A stretch of 64,000 nucleotides of DNA, taken from contig JAUMIR010000001.1 in assembly GCA_030847615.1 (NCBI GenBank), forward strand, positions 366,660,687-366,724,686. The letters run 5' to 3'. This document shows positions 60,756 to 64,000 of this stretch, piece by piece. The notes below the pieces were generated by a model, which saw only the letters and a list, made by a program, of their open reading frames with translations, was not told the origin of the DNA and searched no databases. A program made the position numbers and the translations under genes. Source of the DNA: Gambelia wislizenii (Eukaryota; Chordata; Lepidosauria; Squamata; Crotaphytidae). The stretch's first letter is position 1, and the number at the start of each line of letters is the position of its first letter.

Positions 60756-61734
60756 ACTGCTGGGAAAGTGTGAATAAGGCTAAATTGTGAGACAAGAACT
60801 TATCAGAACAATCTGATTCTTTTAACTGGAGATGAGAAGGATTCAACCTGCACGTATGCAGCTATGTGCTTACCATTGAAGGAAAAGATATATTTAGTTA
60901 ATATCCTGCAGTTCTCCCAACATAGGATCCAAGATGGCTTACAGTAATTATTAAAACACAATTCAGCTAAAAACCTGATGATAAAAAGTTTTTCAAATTT
61001 ACATAAGCTATTAAAATACCACTAATTTTAAAACCGTATAAAAGCATTAAAAGACAAAACAAGAATAGCAGTAGAGCACACACAGCCCTTTACAAGACTT
61101 TCTGCATAACCAGTTAATTTATAAATGCCTGCATAAATAAAGAGGTATTTATTTGCTGGTGGAAGAAGAACAGAAAGGGAGCAGCCTAACCTCCTGAGGA
61201 AGAGAATCCCACAGCCTGGAAGCAGCCAGTAAGGTGACTCTCACACATACCCTCACTAGAGAGGCCTACAACAGGGGAGGGACCAAGAGAAGTCCTTTCC
61301 CTGAGGATCTTAATAGTTAGGGAGGCTTAGGTATATAGGGATATACGGTTTTTCAAATAGTTTGGCTCCACGCTGTAAGAGGCTTTAAAGATCATAACCT
61401 ATAGGTCCCTTTGAAGCTGGTTCTTCTCAAAATGGATCCTTTTGAGTCAGAGCTGACTGAGGAATAAATACTGTACAGGGAGAACTGTAGATCTTATGCC
61501 CCAAGCATAGAAATTATACATTACAATGCTGGAGTACAGATGGTAATAGGAGAAAATCTTGAAGAAATTATGATTGTGTTAATACCACATCTATAACTAT
61601 AAGACTAGTTTATTTGTAGGTGGATGGATGTTCTTCAAAGGGAACAGCTTCAATCAAAATGGTGTTAACGGGGTTGAATATTCTCAGAATTCCTCTTGCT
61701 CCCATCTTGCTGGGAAGAAATATGCAAGCCCTAA
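60756..61734. other. Intergenic DNA; possible decayed LINE
   Basis: About 60,900-61,440 contains sequence (GATCCAAGATGGCTTACAG, GAGGAAGAGAATCCCACAGCC, GAGGCTTTAAAGATCATAACC) that looks like an old LINE 3' region. Not assigned. No gene. Confidence 0.4.
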
Positions 61735-61895
61735 TGCAAGCTGGCGTGGCGTAGTTGTTTGAGGATTGGGCAGAGAAAAAGCAATAGCACCCCCCCCCCG
61801 AACAAATATTGCCAAGAAAACACTGTTATATGTTTGCCTTAGAATCGGCATCAGTCAGAAATTACTTGAAGACACACAACAACAAACAACAATTA
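61735..61895 (+). repeat. MIR/CORE-like SINE, internally deleted
   Basis: Starts CTGGCGTGGCGTAGTTGTTTGAGG (tRNA-like head, + orientation) and ends GAAATTACTTGAAGACACACAACAAC. The core between is mostly missing. Confidence 0.7.
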
Positions 61896-64000
61896 CAATT
61901 AATGTCACTGATGCTTTCATGTTACTTATGGGCTTTTCACTCATACTTCTAAACTAAAATCATCCAAGGTCTATCTGATGTCTATACTGGAAGGCGCAAG
62001 AATGTGCAGCTGAGAAATACAAATAAAAAAATAAAATCCTGGTCTTAATTACTATTAGAGGCAGCACAGTCCCTGCACATAGACAATCAATAAAGTCTTC
62101 ATAAGATCATTGCTGTCAAAATGGCAGGAAACAGCCTAGTGACTGAAGCAGGGGGATGTGAGGGCTCTCCTTAGAAGGTTATGACCTCTGTAAGAAAAAA
62201 CATAGTTGTTGTTGTTGCTGTTATTTTTATCTTTTATTTCTATAGTGCCATCAATGTACGTAGGTGCTGCTTTACAAGAAAAAGAACAACAAAACAGTTC
62301 TCTGCCCTCAAGCTTACAGTCTAATGAAGACATGATACAAAAGGAAAGGTGATGGCAGTAGGGGAAGGAATTAAGTCTAGCATTCTCTTCTCTCCCTCCT
62401 TGGCCAGGGCAATGGCAGCTGCGATGGAGGGAAGGCCATTCTACTTCTGAACTCAGTACAGTACTTTATAATTGCTATGGGTAGGATTCAGTGCTGAAAC
62501 TCAATTACGTATAGTATTTCAGCCCTAAGAAGGCATAATGACCCAAAAAAAAATTACAAATGTTTTAAAATACATTCCATATTTAATAATTTTAAAATTT
62601 ATTTTTATACATATGAAAATAACAAATTAATAATACAAGAAAAAGCATGGGAAGTAGAAGGCAAAATGGACTGTTGATTGCAGCCATACAGTTAAGCAGA
62701 ATTTAGATGTGCATATGAGTACAGCATACCATGTGTCAACATGTTTATCTTATGTTGTCATATGTGTTTTCTTATGTCCATAGTTTTCTTGTCATATAAG
62801 CACCTATGTGCTGATAGTGTGTATGCAAGATGTATATTCAAAGATAAACTGAGCTCTCAAGTCTTTAATCCAATGATATACTGAAACTAGATGTCACTTC
62901 CTCTGGGTTCTTTTGAATTCCCATAGTACCAGCATCAATTTTAATTTTAGACAGAAGGAATATATATAATTCAGTAATATGTAGGTGTTTTTAAAAACAC
63001 AGTAGTGTTTCAATGACCAAGCTGTTTCAAATGTAGACATCTGGCCAGAAGATAACTATTACTGAGCATATCTACATCAGTTGTGCCACATCAGGTATGC
63101 TGATTTAGAGCTTGAAAAAGCTACTTTTTAGGATAACTCCCAGAATCCCCCAAGTTGGGTAGCTCCAAGAGATGCAGTCCTCAACTGCTAGTCCTCAACT
63201 AAAGTAAACCTATAAAATTAGCAGAACCCATGTGTTTACTTACCAATTTCCTTTTGATTCAGTGGATTTACTCTAGTTGGGACTAATAGTTGGATTTAGG
63301 ACCACTCCTCAAACCTCCTCCAGCACAAAATAAAATTTTTCAAGCTCTTATTTGGCAAATAGTATCAGTACACTGGGCTACCTAAATGGTTTCATCTATA
63401 TAGGCTGAAAGCCACACAGGGGACCCTGAATATCAGTTTCTGGTGGACTGAGCTCCACACTTGGGATCTGTTCAGATATCTGCCAATGCCACTTATATTT
63501 TGTTTCCCTGTTCCAGATTCTGCAAACTGAATGTAACAATTTATAGAGGAAAATGGTATATCTGTTTGGAATGGATCATGGGATAGGGGGTAGTGAATGT
63601 GGATAAAACAGGTTTCCTCTTTAAACGTGTGAAAAAGCAGAAAAGTAAACATCTGGATAAGAACAAGTCTAATATGTGTGTTGTCTTGTGGCTAATAGGT
63701 TATTGTATTTAAACTCTTATTCTCATTCATTTTACATTACAAGAGTGAAACTTTAACCTCATGTCAGCAGCAGAGTCCAGAGTTCAACCCACTATCTCCT
63801 GGGCTTTACAGCACAATGGGAATGATTTGCTGCCACCAGGGAATTAGATTGAAAGGCTGCTAATTAAAACAAGCATACTAGCAAGAGCCTTTGGAGCATC
63901 TGAGGAAGGTATTAATTCCAGCAACACCTGCAGTACCTTTCATCAACTTTGTGACTTCCAGATATTTTGGTCTTCAGCCCCTATATGTGTATATGTGCCT
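61896..64000. other. Intergenic DNA; one dispersed repeat
   Basis: A repeat with GTTGTTGTTG, ATAGTGCCATCAATGTACGTAGG and GCCCTCAAGCTTACAGTCTAATG lies at 62,205-62,330; it is familiar as a LINE-tail-type repeat but not assigned. The rest shows no gene. Confidence 0.4.

Noticed and set aside
56526..64000. First exon or promoter of WEE1 expected downstream by synteny
   Set aside because: No CpG island and no WEE1-like coding sequence is visible.

Overview
This window is vertebrate nuclear DNA, almost certainly from a squamate reptile (a lizard). The host is inferred from the repeats: a Sauria-type tRNA-derived SINE, a SINE carrying 5S rRNA sequence, CR1, L2 and RTE/BovB-like LINEs, DIRS tyrosine-recombinase retrotransposons, and many foldback DNA transposons. 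Most of the sequence is AT-rich intron or intergenic DNA. The only host protein-coding gene I can support is ZNF143 (Staf/SBF), on the + strand. Its 15 coding exons run from 17,980 to 55,879 and join in a consistent reading frame to a predicted 636-residue protein, close to the length I recall for mammalian ZNF143 (about 638).

Layout. Positions 1-4,800 are upstream intergenic DNA with GC-rich repeats, a foldback MITE and SINE copies. A CpG-island promoter lies at about 4,840-5,720 and has three CCAAT boxes; a non-coding first exon probably starts here. Intron 1 (to 17,972) holds MITEs, a decayed BovB-like LINE, a CR1 fragment and an L2-type 3' end. Exons 1-5 (17,980-24,541) encode the N-terminal activation region; exons 2-5 each carry one copy of a short repeat. 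Exons 6-11 (27,247-37,899) lead into and encode seven C2H2 zinc fingers. Exons 12-15 (41,014-55,879) encode the C-terminal region. The 3' UTR ends near an ATTAAA signal at 56,500. The rest, to 64,000, is intergenic repeat-rich DNA. In vertebrates I know of, IPO7 lies upstream and WEE1 downstream of ZNF143; no coding part of either is visible here.

Mobile DNA dominates the introns. Intron 3 sits a little after a minus-strand DIRS relic next to a Ty3/gypsy relic (both are in intron 2). Intron 7 contains an L2 LINE interrupted by a foldback MITE. Intron 12 contains a probable gypsy-type LTR and a striking 1.27-kb TA-flanked element filled with about 14 tandem 63-bp GC-rich units, each able to form a hairpin. 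Intron 13 contains two nested DIRS elements with recognisable inverted terminal repeats and internal complementary regions; both keep a tyrosine recombinase but lack the core reverse transcriptase.

No complete new gene system is evident. The most unusual structures are the hairpin-unit satellite inside a transposon-like element, the RT-less DIRS pair nested through an internal complementary region, the one-repeat-per-exon layout of the ZNF143 activation domain, and the possible self-binding site in its own promoter. All repeat family names come from reading the sequence without database comparison; repeat boundaries are approximate unless stated.
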